From: Treponema sp.
GTDB lineage: Bacteria > Spirochaetota > Spirochaetia > Treponematales > Breznakiellaceae
Assembly (NCBI GenBank): GCA_031265435.1
Contig: JAISCR010000033.1
Span: 1 to 64,000, forward strand
Length of the DNA: 64,000 nucleotides
Direction of reading: 5' to 3'
Part shown: positions 15,867-23,794 of the stretch, piece by piece
Layout of the letters: each line of letters opens with the position of its first letter
Position numbering within the stretch: the first letter of the stretch is position 1
Translations under genes and position numbers: made by a program
The notes under the pieces: model-generated
The model's input: the letters and a program-made list of their open reading frames with translations, nothing else
What the model was told of the DNA's origin: nothing
Database searches by the model: none

Positions 15867-16994
15867 ATGGTCATTGTAGATCAGACTGCCGGATTGACCG
15901 GTGTAGAAGCAATACTCGGGAGTATCGGAAAAACCGATCTGACGGAAGAAGATGCCTTCCGGATTGTAGCGGCGCTTAAGGCCAGGGGCTTCCCGGTTGA
16001 AGCCAGGCCGAAAGACAGCATTGAGGCTCTTCCTCTGGAAGCCTTTTTACAGAATTTCTGGGACTACAAAAATTCTCCTTATGTCCGGGACAAACTTACT
16101 CACGGCTACCGCATCGGCAAACGTCATTGCCATGAGAGCATAAAAAGAGTACATTATTATGTAACGCCGTCCTTTGAAGGCTGGAACGTCGGAGATATTA
16201 CCCGCGATGTCCTCAAGGAATTTGCCAATATCCTTGCCGATGTGGGCCTGCGGCCGAACAGCATTCAGCAGATAATGCATACCATTACTACACCCCTCAA
16301 GTGGGCGCATCAGGAAGGGAAGCTTGCCTTTAATCCCTGCGCCGGGATGCTCAAGTTTCATGGAACGGAAAAGAAAAGGGGGGTGTTGACGCCCCAGGAA
16401 GCGGAGAAAATTTTTTCTGTTTCCTGGAAAGACAAACGGGTATACGCGGGAAATCTGCTGGCCATTACTACAGGGCTGCGGGCAGGAGAGGTTCTGGCAT
16501 TGCGGAAGAGGGACATCGGCGCTACCGAAAATTTTCTCTATATCCGTCATTCCTGGAGCCGCATTGACGGTCTCAAGACGCCGAAAAACGGAGAGAGCCG
16601 GAAGGTGCCTCTGCTCCCCGAGGTGAGAGAAAAACTGTTTGAGCTTATTAAAGATAACCCCCACCGCACGGATAATCCTTTTGTATTCTATGGGCCTCTC
16701 CAGGACAAACCCATGGCCGAAGAACTGTTCCTCAAGGGGCTAAAAAAAGTCTGCAGGGACTACGGCATTGACGCCGCCGCCCGGAATATCGTTTTTCACA
16801 GCCACCGGCACTACTATGCCGCCCGGATGGTTGACCGCATGGCGCCCGATCAGGTGATCCGGATCACCGGACACAAGAGTATGGCCGTGTTTGAAAAGTA
16901 TGCGGATCATATCATTCAGGAGAACCTCGAAGCCGCGGGAGAAGTTACCGCCGAGGTATTCGGGAATATTCTGCAGTTTAAGCAGGGGGCATAA
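15867..16994 (+). CDS. Tyrosine recombinase (integrase)
   Basis: A phage/ICE-type site-specific recombinase of about 375 residues. An N-terminal SAM-like core-binding domain (EAFLQNFWDYKNSPYVRDKL onward) is followed by the catalytic domain: first arginine in TTGLRAGEVLALR, then HSHRHYYAAR, GHKSM and the nucleophile tyrosine in FEKYADH. The start is unusual. A strong AGGAGG (15860-15865) is followed one base later by ATG 15867 and 7 nt later by ATT 15873 in frame; ATG 15831 has no ribosome site. Immediate proximity to the tRNA suggests integration there, but no excisionase, replication or cargo genes are evident, so it looks like an element remnant. Confidence 0.88.
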   Translation: MVIVDQTAGLTGVEAILGSIGKTDLTEEDAFRIVAALKARGFPVEARPKDSIEALPLEAFLQNFWDYKNSPYVRDKLTHGYRIGKRHCHESIKRVHYYVTPSFEGWNVGDITRDVLKEFANILADVGLRPNSIQQIMHTITTPLKWAHQEGKLAFNPCAGMLKFHGTEKKRGVLTPQEAEKIFSVSWKDKRVYAGNLLAITTGLRAGEVLALRKRDIGATENFLYIRHSWSRIDGLKTPKNGESRKVPLLPEVREKLFELIKDNPHRTDNPFVFYGPLQDKPMAEELFLKGLKKVCRDYGIDAAARNIVFHSHRHYYAARMVDRMAPDQVIRITGHKSMAVFEKYADHIIQENLEAAGEVTAEVFGNILQFKQGA

Positions 16995-17012
16995 AAATAC
17001 ATGCGGAATTCC

Positions 17013-17041
17013 TTGCTCAAAATGAGGCCATGGGGTATACT
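17013..17041 (+). promoter_or_regulatory. Putative promoter upstream of the acidic-tailed protein
   Basis: TTGCTC at 17013-17018 and TATACT at 17036-17041 are 17 nt apart. The gene starts at 17133, leaving a leader of about 85 nt with a GC-rich segment (CCGGCTCCCGGCCGG) that could fold. Confidence 0.5.
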
Positions 17042-17132
17042 AAAAACATATACGACTTCACTCTCCGGCTCCCGGCCGGGGGAAACAGATTTGTCTGAAA
17101 CGGTGCGTAAATGCGTTTTATAAGGTGGATGT

Positions 17133-17657
17133 ATGGACAGAAATGCCATTTTGAATGCCATGGAAAGAAAGGCAAAAAAGATCTTTGATGAAAATGAGGG
17201 CTATATCCAGAACGGCAGGCGGGGAGTCCTGGTGGCTCAGATCAGAGATGAGAAGAACAGCGAACAGTGGGACGCTACCCAGCGTAGTTTTGGCATTATA
17301 TACCGGGATTACAACTATGAAGACGAACTGGTGATAAATAACGGAACCAATTTTGACGCGCTGGTTCACGGAAAGATCGCCTTTTCCCGCAGAACAGACA
17401 AAAATTCAGGTACCAACTACTACCAGGTTCTCGGTTATGAATCGTTCTGGAGGGGCTCGGTGATAAGCGACGACGGGAACTGTATCTGCGCCTTTGCCGG
17501 TTTCTCCGGCAAGGATGACCAGATTATCGCCCAGGCGGGGATCAATTGCTATGAATCCCTCAAACGGACCGGAAAGAGCCTTGAAGACGATGCCGCCTCC
17601 CGGGACGAAGATGCCGGAGATGAAGAAGACGGCGAAGAAACCGAAGAAGAGGAATAG
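17133..17657 (+). CDS. Conserved-looking hypothetical with acidic tail
   Basis: A 174-residue soluble protein preceded by AAGGTGG at good spacing. No signal peptide or membrane segment. The segment DGNCICAFAGFSGKDDQIIAQAG at about 116-138 weakly resembles the C-terminal part of GlcG/HbpS-type domains (G-x-S-G-x-x-x-x-D-x-x-x-A-x-A-G), but the match is by eye only. The last ~25 residues are almost all D and E. It sits between the tRNA-linked integrase and a dispersed repeat, so it may be cargo of the integrated element. Function is unknown. Confidence 0.6.
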   Translation: MDRNAILNAMERKAKKIFDENEGYIQNGRRGVLVAQIRDEKNSEQWDATQRSFGIIYRDYNYEDELVINNGTNFDALVHGKIAFSRRTDKNSGTNYYQVLGYESFWRGSVISDDGNCICAFAGFSGKDDQIIAQAGINCYESLKRTGKSLEDDAASRDEDAGDEEDGEETEEEE

Positions 17658-17683
17658 GGAATATTTCTGCTACAGCAATTCTC

Positions 17684-17833
17684 CATTTAAAATAACCACG
17701 AACTACTCGAACGAAAGAGAAAGAGATTACCACAAAAAGTCGAAGAAGTCGAAGAAGTTTTTTAAGAGGAAATCGTTCTTTTCCCTTTACTTTTTCGACT
17801 GATGCGACCTTGTGGTTAAAAATTCTTTTTTCC
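17684..17833. repeat. Dispersed inverted repeat, family A copy 2
   Basis: The left part contains ACCACAAAAAGTCGAAGAAG; the right end CTTGTGGTTAAAAATTC is the reversed arm. The same GAAGTC-type hexamers occur as in the copy at 537-666. An extra ACCACGAA lies further left at 17695, so the left arm may be duplicated. It fills the gap between two converging genes and could terminate both. Confidence 0.7.
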
Positions 17834-17863
17834 GACAAACAAAGGAGAGGTTTCCTATAACAA

Positions 17864-18913
17864 CTACAGGACAGGCCGGCTGTTCTCTATGAATGTCAGC
17901 GCCATGTCCATAGCGTCAAGCATGCTTTCCTCGCCGGCCTGATTCTTTCCTGCAATGTCAAAGGCCGTCCCGTGATCCACCGATGTCCGTATGATGGGAA
18001 GTCCTATGGTGGCGTTGACTCCCCTTATCCGGGAAAGGGCTCCCGCATTCATGTCGAATCCCAGCATCTTGAGGGGAATGTGCCCCTGATCGTGGTACAT
18101 GGCGACGACCACGTCGAAGAAGCCGCCCAGGGCTTTGACAAACACCGTGTCGGGGGGAAGGGGCCCCTCCGCGTCAAGGCCCTCGATCCGTGCCGCCGCG
18201 ATGGCGGGAATAATTGCCCGCGCCTCCTCGTCCCCGAACAGGCCATTTTCCGACGCATGGGGATTGAGGCCGGCAACGCCTATGCGCCGTTCCGTCTTTC
18301 CCATGAGCCTCGCCGCGCGATCGGCAAACCGTATCGTATCAAGCACGCGATCCTTCGTAACAAGATCACAGGCGCCGCGCAGTGAAACATGGGTAGTAAC
18401 ATGGATAACGTTAAGGCTGCCCCGCGTTCCCCGCGCGGAAAGAAACATGCGGTACCGTTCCGCGCCGGTATAGTGGGCGAAAATTTCGGTATGTCCGGAA
18501 AAACGATGCCCCGCGAGATTCACCGCCTCCTTGCTGATAGGGCCCGTAACCACACCGGACGTATGGCCGGCCATCGCGCCGACTATGGCGGCAACCACAT
18601 ACCGAAACGACGCTTCCCCCGGCACGGCGTTCACCCGGCCGTACTCGTAGTCTCCCTTTTTAAGGATTCCCGTGTCTACATACTCAACGAAGCCCTTCTC
18701 TCCCACCGCCTCCCGGGGATCGGTCACCGCGCGCAGAGTCAAGGCTCCTCCCGTCAGGGCAAGAGCGTCTTCCAGGACGACCCTGTCGCAGTACACCACC
18801 GGCACGGCCCGTTCGCGGATCTCCGGATTCAAAAGAGCCTTGACGGTGATCTCGGGACCTATGCCTGCGGGATCTCCCGGACTGATTCCCAGGATGGGCC
18901 GCTCCCTTACCAT
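17864..18913 (-). CDS. pdxA2: PdxA2-like 4-phospho-sugar-acid dehydrogenase
   Basis: A 349-residue member of the PdxA family. Canonical PdxA oxidises 4-phosphohydroxy-threonine for vitamin B6, while PdxA2 paralogues oxidise 4-phospho-D-threonate or -erythronate and release DHAP. Motifs: GDPAGIGPEI, VTGPISKEAVNLAGHRFSGH, AMYHDQGHIPLKM and HGTAFDIAGK, with the metal-binding histidines kept. The adjacent, divergent DUF1537 kinase gene is the known partner of PdxA2, so the catabolic role is more likely than B6 synthesis. GGAAGGAG precedes the ATG. The block is strikingly GC-rich compared with flanking genes, hinting at acquisition. Confidence 0.87.
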   Translation of the reverse strand: MVRERPILGISPGDPAGIGPEITVKALLNPEIRERAVPVVYCDRVVLEDALALTGGALTLRAVTDPREAVGEKGFVEYVDTGILKKGDYEYGRVNAVPGEASFRYVVAAIVGAMAGHTSGVVTGPISKEAVNLAGHRFSGHTEIFAHYTGAERYRMFLSARGTRGSLNVIHVTTHVSLRGACDLVTKDRVLDTIRFADRAARLMGKTERRIGVAGLNPHASENGLFGDEEARAIIPAIAAARIEGLDAEGPLPPDTVFVKALGGFFDVVVAMYHDQGHIPLKMLGFDMNAGALSRIRGVNATIGLPIIRTSVDHGTAFDIAGKNQAGEESMLDAMDMALTFIENSRPVL

Positions 18914-18974
18914 ATATTCTCCTTCCCTCTCTACAGGATGACATCAAAACCCCCGTTCATGCAATAATGAGATC

Positions 18975-20210
18975 ATGCATACGCTGCTGATCCTTGCCGA
19001 TGATCTGACCGGCGCCCTCGATACCGCGGTTCAGGCGGCGGAAAAGGGTATACCCGTCCGTGTGTACCGATCGCCGGAATCCGCCCGCGCGCTCCCTCCG
19101 GCGGGAACCGGCGTCCTCGCGATCAATACGGCTACCCGCCACCTCGGGCCCGAAGACTCAAGGGCCGTCGTCGACATGTGCCTTGACCGGTGGAAAGACA
19201 TTCCCTTCGTGTATAAAAAAACGGATTCGGCGCTGCGGGGCAACATAGGCGCCGAACTGGAAGCGCTGCTGCGGCGCCGGGGAGGGCCCCTTCCCTTCAT
19301 CCCCGCGTGGCCCGATATGGGACGAACCACAGAAGGCGGGCATCAGTATATTAACGGCATCCCTCTGGAAGAAAGCGACATGGCCCGTGACGCCCTCAAT
19401 CCGCTGCGGCACGGCTTCATCCCGGAGATCATCGCGGAACAGTCAACCCTGCCCGTATCGCTTGTGCCGGCCCCCCTTCCCGAACCGCCGCGGATCGGGC
19501 CCGGCACCTGGTCCGGCGACCACGTCGTGATTTTCGACGCCCGTACCGGGGAAGACCTCCATGCCGCGGCAGCCTTCCTCATGGAAAGAAAGCTCCTCGG
19601 CGCAAGCGCCGGATGCGCCGGTTTCGCGGAAGCCCTCATGGCCGCTCTCCCCTTCCACGGGACAAAAACCGCCGGGCGCCCGGAGCGTTTCCCGAAACGG
19701 CCCCTGCTCATCGTGTCGGGTTCGCGGCACGCTGCCTCGGTCGCGCAGATCCGCGCCGCCATGGCGAAAGGCGTTCCCGGCGTCATGGCCGGCGGGAAAG
19801 ATCGGGCCGGACTTCGGGAGGACATCCGCCGCTGCGCCGGCTTCATCAGGGAACAGGGCGTCTCCATAGCGGGTACGCGGCTCTCCATGACGGAGGCCGG
19901 CTCCCGGAACGGGGAAGACGGGACGGCCGCGGAACACGCCGCGACATCCCTCGCGGCCTTCGTGAGGGGCGTCATGGAAGAGACAGGCCCCCTGCACCTT
20001 GCCGTATTCGGCGGGGATACCCTCCTCCGCGTCATGGAGGCGCTGGCATACGAGTACCTTGTCCCGCAGGAATCATTACAGCGCGGCGTTGCCGTTTCCG
20101 TGGCCGTGGGACGCTCCGGACGCGCCCACATCGTTACCAAAGCCGGCGCCTTTGGCGAGAGGGATCTCATACAAAACATACGCGGCTATGTTGCCTCGCG
20201 GGAAGCGTGA
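18975..20210 (+). CDS. dtnK: Four-carbon acid sugar kinase (DUF1537), DtnK-like
   Basis: An ATP-dependent kinase of 411 residues. The N-terminal domain starts LLILADDLTGALDTAVQAA, the substrate-binding signature, and KKTDSALRGNIGAELEALL follows at about 77-95. The C-terminal nucleotide domain has LLIVSGSRHAASVAQI and a glycine-rich AVFGGDTLLRVM. With the divergent PdxA2-like gene it forms the D-threonate/D-erythronate pathway described for DUF1537-PdxA2 pairs: phosphorylation, then oxidation and decarboxylation to DHAP. No Shine-Dalgarno precedes ATG 18975; AATAAT lies exactly 6 nt upstream, so the mRNA may be leaderless. A single 60-nt line counted by hand (19741-19800) is about 72% GC. Confidence 0.87.
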   Translation: MHTLLILADDLTGALDTAVQAAEKGIPVRVYRSPESARALPPAGTGVLAINTATRHLGPEDSRAVVDMCLDRWKDIPFVYKKTDSALRGNIGAELEALLRRRGGPLPFIPAWPDMGRTTEGGHQYINGIPLEESDMARDALNPLRHGFIPEIIAEQSTLPVSLVPAPLPEPPRIGPGTWSGDHVVIFDARTGEDLHAAAAFLMERKLLGASAGCAGFAEALMAALPFHGTKTAGRPERFPKRPLLIVSGSRHAASVAQIRAAMAKGVPGVMAGGKDRAGLREDIRRCAGFIREQGVSIAGTRLSMTEAGSRNGEDGTAAEHAATSLAAFVRGVMEETGPLHLAVFGGDTLLRVMEALAYEYLVPQESLQRGVAVSVAVGRSGRAHIVTKAGAFGERDLIQNIRGYVASREA

Positions 20211-20221
20211 AGGACAAACGC

Positions 20222-20262
20222 TAGAGTTTGTCTATAATGTAGATACATTTAGACAGACTCTA
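20222..20262. repeat. Palindromic element, family C copy 1
   Basis: TAGAGTTTGTCTAT at 20222-20235 is mirrored by TTAGACAGACTCTA at 20249-20262, with an inner ATGT-AGAT-ACAT palindrome. The right arm supplies the TAG stop of the LacI gene. Related copies lie at 21316-21350 and 33575-33616. Confidence 0.7.
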
Positions 20263-21297
20263 AACAGTTGAGCCGCCGATAATATGGTGTTCCAAAAATT
20301 TTATTTTTTCCGGTTTTTTGTTATTCATGAGATCTACGAGATTATCAACCGCGGTTATCGCAACCGATTCAACGGCATTTGAAACAGTCGAAAGCTGGGG
20401 AGATATGAATTCGAGAATATGAATGTTATCAAAACCCATTATTCCGACATCGTCAGGTACACGGATACCCCATTCGTTCAAATGTTTCATAATGGTCAGT
20501 GCGTAGATATCTCCCGAACAAAAAACGGCGGTTCTTTGTCTCTTGTTTGATAATTGAGGCTGTTCCAAAGTGTCAAATTTTGAATCGGCAGCGGCGGATT
20601 TTAATTCATTTTTTAATATATTGATATAATCCATGCCCGTGATAAGTACCGATTCTATAGTGCTTTCCATATTTATGCGTTCCTGAAAACCGGCTGCCCG
20701 CTGTTCGTGGGAATACAGATTTTTTGAATCACGGTAAACCAGGGGTGGGCAGACAAAAATAATGCGGCTGTACGCTTTTTTGAGGAGCATGTCGACAGCT
20801 TCGTAAGCCGCCTGTTTTTCATTAATGCCGATAAAAGGAATTTGAGATGAAATAAAATTTCCTATAACGACTACAGGAATTGGAAGTGACAATATGTACT
20901 TTTCAAATTCGGGGCCCTTGTTCACCGGGCACAGTATTATCCCGTCTACTCTGCGATCTACCATACTATCAATGATATGTATTTCTTTTTCCCGATCTTC
21001 TTCCTGAAGGTTGATGTTGACATAGTAGCCTTTTTCATAGGCACGGTTCTCTATGCTGTTGAGCATTTCCGCAAAATAATAATTGCGGATATCAAAAACG
21101 ACTACCCCTATATGCATTGTCTTGCCTGTGATCAGGCTGCGGGCCAAAAGGTCGGGACGGTATCCTCTCTCCCGGGCTACAGTGAGAATTTTTGCCTTGG
21201 TATCGGGATTGATTCTGCCTCTTCCCTTTAAGGCCCTGTCCACTGTTGTGCGGGAAACCTCACAGATTTTAGCGATTTCTTTTGTAGTGATTCCCAT
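20260..21297 (-). CDS. LacI-family transcriptional regulator
   Basis: A 345-residue repressor. The N-terminal helix-turn-helix reads TKEIAKICEVSRTTVDRALKGRGRI with a hinge helix YRPDLLARSLITGKT, followed by a type-1 periplasmic-binding-like sugar-sensing domain (IGVVVFDIRNYYFAEML, VGIMGFDNIHILEFISPQLSTV). It is divergent from the ABC importer and GH51 arabinofuranosidase, so an arabino-oligosaccharide-responsive repressor is the simplest reading. A strong 8-bp inverted repeat just downstream of the importer promoter (21604-21623) is its likely operator. Its stop codon lies in palindrome family C, and another copy sits just upstream of its start. Confidence 0.9.
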   Translation of the reverse strand: MGITTKEIAKICEVSRTTVDRALKGRGRINPDTKAKILTVARERGYRPDLLARSLITGKTMHIGVVVFDIRNYYFAEMLNSIENRAYEKGYYVNINLQEEDREKEIHIIDSMVDRRVDGIILCPVNKGPEFEKYILSLPIPVVVIGNFISSQIPFIGINEKQAAYEAVDMLLKKAYSRIIFVCPPLVYRDSKNLYSHEQRAAGFQERINMESTIESVLITGMDYINILKNELKSAAADSKFDTLEQPQLSNKRQRTAVFCSGDIYALTIMKHLNEWGIRVPDDVGIMGFDNIHILEFISPQLSTVSNAVESVAITAVDNLVDLMNNKKPEKIKFLEHHIIGGSTV

Positions 21298-21315
21298 AAA
21301 TTGATGCTTCTTTAG

Positions 21316-21350
21316 ATAGAGTCTGTCTATAATGTGGACACATCATAGAC
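21316..21350. repeat. Palindromic element, family C copy 2
   Basis: TAGAGTCTGTCTATAATG at 21316-21333, then TGGACACATCATAGAC. The inner ATGT-GG-ACACAT palindrome is kept, and the right arm is shortened to ATAGAC. It lies 19 nt upstream of the LacI start, so it overlaps that gene's control region. Confidence 0.6.
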
Positions 21351-21382
21351 GACCGCCTTATAAAAAGTTCATTTCCATGAAA

Positions 21383-21406
21383 TAACCGGCTTTATGGACA
21401 GGCACC
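21383..21406 (-). repeat. Short repeat shared with 36516-36540
   Basis: Reverse complement CCTGTCCATAAAGCCGGTT, preceded by GTG. It differs at one position of 22 from the segment upstream of the aconitase-like gene. Its start GTCTGTC-like phase resembles one arm of family C, so it may be a decayed relative. Confidence 0.5.
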
Positions 21407-21570
21407 AGATAAAGTGAGTTTTTATTCTGACATTATTTTGAAAAATGTCAAAATATGCGGCATTATGGGCCGATTCAAAACTCAGGTTATTTTCGGAACA
21501 GGATCTCAGTATAAAAAAATCAGGAAATCGTATCAAGTCTGAAAAAAGTTACGAATTTTTCAAATTTTAC

Positions 21571-21599
21571 TTGACAAGTGAGAAATGAAGAGCTAATAT
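21571..21599 (+). promoter_or_regulatory. Promoter of the arabinoside importer operon
   Basis: TTGACA at 21571-21576 and TAATAT at 21594-21599 are separated by 17 nt, a near-perfect sigma-70 promoter about 45 nt upstream of the binding-protein start. Confidence 0.8.
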
Positions 21600-21603
21600 G
21601 ATG

Positions 21604-21623
21604 TTGCGTACACGAGTACGCAA
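21604..21623. promoter_or_regulatory. Operator-like inverted repeat
   Basis: TTGCGTACACGAGTACGCAA is a perfect 8-bp inverted repeat with a 4-nt centre, located 5 nt after the -10 box and so spanning the start of transcription. The divergent LacI repressor is the obvious candidate binder. Confidence 0.7.
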
Positions 21624-21644
21624 ATTTATCAATGGAGAGGAAAA

Positions 21645-22898
21645 ATGAAAAAGACAATTCTCGTTCTGTTATGCGTTTTGGTTCTGCTTGCGCCGGTTTT
21701 TGCGGGCGGCAGTAAGGACAAGGCGCCGGCTTCGGCGGGAAAGCAGACACTTGTCTTCTGGAACGTATTCACCGGCTCCGATGGGGAAATACTCCGGGAA
21801 ATCTGTGAAAGGTTCAACAAGACTAACGCCCAGGGTATAACGATTCAGGTGGATATTATGCCTAACGATCAGCTGCAGCAGAAACTGCCTGCCGCCATAG
21901 CCACCAATACGGCTCCTGATATGGTTTTGTTCGGCATAGAGTACCTCGCGCCCTATGTAAACAGCGGTTCACTCGAGGACATCAGCGATTTCTGGCCGGT
22001 CATGGGAGTCGATAAGGCCAATTATCTTGACAGCGTTGTAAAATTGTCGCAGGTTGACGGAAAATTGTACGGTGTTCCCATGCAGTACAATGTGCAGTAT
22101 CTCTACTGGAACAAGGATCTTTTCAGGGCCGCAGGGCTCAATCCTGATAAAGCTCCCGCTACTTTGGCGGAACTTTCCGAATATGCCGTCAAGTTGACTA
22201 ATCCTTCAAAGAATCAGTTTGGCCTTGCCCTTCCTGTGGGGGTTTCGTATCCGCATCTTCTGTGGGCAAACGGCGGAGACATAAACGATCCCGCGAGGAG
22301 CGTCAATCTTCTCTCTTCGCCTGAAAACCTCGCGACACTTAAATGGCTGCAGGATCTTACGGTAAACAAAAAAGTAACTCCGATTAATGTCACCGGCCCC
22401 GAAGCCGACATGATGCTGCAGAACGGACAGGTAGCAATGTATATGAGCGGGCCATGGCAGATAAACGGACTGCGGAATCAGGGAGTCAACTTCGGCGTAG
22501 GTTCTGTTCCCGCCGGCAGTTCAGGTTCATTCTCCCCCGCGGGCGGCTGTTCATACATGATACCCAAGGGAACTTCGGCGGAAAAGAAGGCGGCTGTGTA
22601 TGCCTTTATGAAATACTGGCTCTCCGATGACATTCTTAAGGAATGGTCTCTGCGTAACGGGTTTCCGGTCTGGTCAAAGTCATTGCAGACCCGTAGCGAT
22701 ATTCAGAATGACAAAGTGCTTTTCGACATATCAAAGGCAACGGAGATTGGCAGGAGCTATAATTTGGGATATGCCCTCGCAAGCCAAATTGACAGGGATG
22801 CTATAGTCCCCATGTTTGACAGCGTTATTGACGGTTCCGTTTCGCCAGAATCGGCGCTGAAAACCGCGTCCGATAAACTGGATACAATTTTAAAATAG
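21645..22898 (+). CDS. ABC sugar importer, solute-binding protein
   Basis: A 417-residue family-1 extracellular solute-binding protein. The signal peptide KKTILVLLCVLVLLAPVFA is followed by GGSKDK, the Gly-rich start usual in treponemal binding proteins. QTLVFWNVFTGSDGEIL, APDMVLFG, YGVPMQYNVQYLYWNKDLF and AMYMSGPW are characteristic of the maltose/multiple-sugar group. The ribosome site GGAGAGG precedes ATG 21645. It leads an operon with two permeases and a GH51 arabinofuranosidase, so arabinose-containing oligosaccharides are the probable ligand. No ATPase gene is present; a shared MsiK/UgpC-type ATPase elsewhere is expected. Confidence 0.92.
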   Translation: MKKTILVLLCVLVLLAPVFAGGSKDKAPASAGKQTLVFWNVFTGSDGEILREICERFNKTNAQGITIQVDIMPNDQLQQKLPAAIATNTAPDMVLFGIEYLAPYVNSGSLEDISDFWPVMGVDKANYLDSVVKLSQVDGKLYGVPMQYNVQYLYWNKDLFRAAGLNPDKAPATLAELSEYAVKLTNPSKNQFGLALPVGVSYPHLLWANGGDINDPARSVNLLSSPENLATLKWLQDLTVNKKVTPINVTGPEADMMLQNGQVAMYMSGPWQINGLRNQGVNFGVGSVPAGSSGSFSPAGGCSYMIPKGTSAEKKAAVYAFMKYWLSDDILKEWSLRNGFPVWSKSLQTRSDIQNDKVLFDISKATEIGRSYNLGYALASQIDRDAIVPMFDSVIDGSVSPESALKTASDKLDTILK

Positions 22899-22915
22899 AC
22901 TTTTCAGGCGGCGGT

Positions 22916-23794
22916 ATGAAAACACAGAAAACAGCATACATTTTTATACTGCCGTCTATGCTGATCCTGTCGGTATTTGTTTTTGTTCCGCTTGCGTCCT
23001 CCCTTTGTATCAGTCTTCTCAATATAGACATCTTTATGCAGGATATTTCCTTTGCCGGGTTCAGGAATTTCAGACATATATTTTCCGACGAAAGAATAAA
23101 AAACGCCACCTGGAATACGCTGTATTTTACCGTGATGGAAGTACCTTTGCAGATCGTTGCATCTCTTGTTATTGCTTCCGCTTTGGCAAAAAATACGTTT
23201 TTATGCAAGGCCCTCAGGGGGATTTACTATATACCCTTTGTCTGTTCAATGACGGCTATAGGCATTATTTGGTCCATGCTGCTTGACCCCAATATGGGAT
23301 TACTGCCTTACTGGCTGCGTTTTAGCGGTTTACCCGCGGTTTCTTTTCTTAAAGACCCCAATCTTGCAATGCCTACGGTAGCGCTGATTACCGCGTGGAA
23401 AGGTTTTGGTTATACGGTAACGCTGCTTTCCGCGGCTATTCTTATGGTGCCGGTTTCGCTTTACGAAGCCGCCGGTATAGACGGCGCCGGATTTATCGGT
23501 AAATTTTTGCATATAACCATCCCCGGTATTAAAACCGCCATAGGATTTTGTATTGTGACGAATATAATAAGCAGCCTGCAGGTCTTTGACCAGACTTATG
23601 TCATGACCAAAGGCGGCCCCTCCTTCCGTACCGAAACACTGGTACAATACATATATGACCGCGGATTCCAGACTGCTCCCTACGATCTTGGCTATGCCTC
23701 GGCCATTTCCCTCTATCTTTTTGTAATTGTTGCCATAATTACTTTTCTACTTCGCAGGTTTGTTATCAATGAACACAGAGAAGAGAAAATATGA
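22916..23794 (+). CDS. ABC sugar importer permease, MalF/UgpA type
   Basis: A 292-residue inner-membrane permease with six hydrophobic spans, the first at about 8-30. The cytoplasmic EAA loop reads EAAGIDGAGFIGKFLHITIP at about 184-203, where it contacts the ATPase. It follows the binding-protein gene by 17 nt and overlaps the second permease (ATGA-type), so it is one half of the transmembrane pore. Confidence 0.92.
   Translation: MKTQKTAYIFILPSMLILSVFVFVPLASSLCISLLNIDIFMQDISFAGFRNFRHIFSDERIKNATWNTLYFTVMEVPLQIVASLVIASALAKNTFLCKALRGIYYIPFVCSMTAIGIIWSMLLDPNMGLLPYWLRFSGLPAVSFLKDPNLAMPTVALITAWKGFGYTVTLLSAAILMVPVSLYEAAGIDGAGFIGKFLHITIPGIKTAIGFCIVTNIISSLQVFDQTYVMTKGGPSFRTETLVQYIYDRGFQTAPYDLGYASAISLYLFVIVAIITFLLRRFVINEHREEKI

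Noticed and set aside
15592-17700. A downstream att copy of the tRNA 3' end
   Set aside because: I looked for a repeat of GGTTCAAGTCCTGGTGGGCC after the integrase and did not find one in the window by eye.
19343-20179. A 278-codon minus-strand frame inside dtnK
   Set aside because: Antisense to a convincing kinase gene in very GC-rich DNA, where stop codons are rare by chance.
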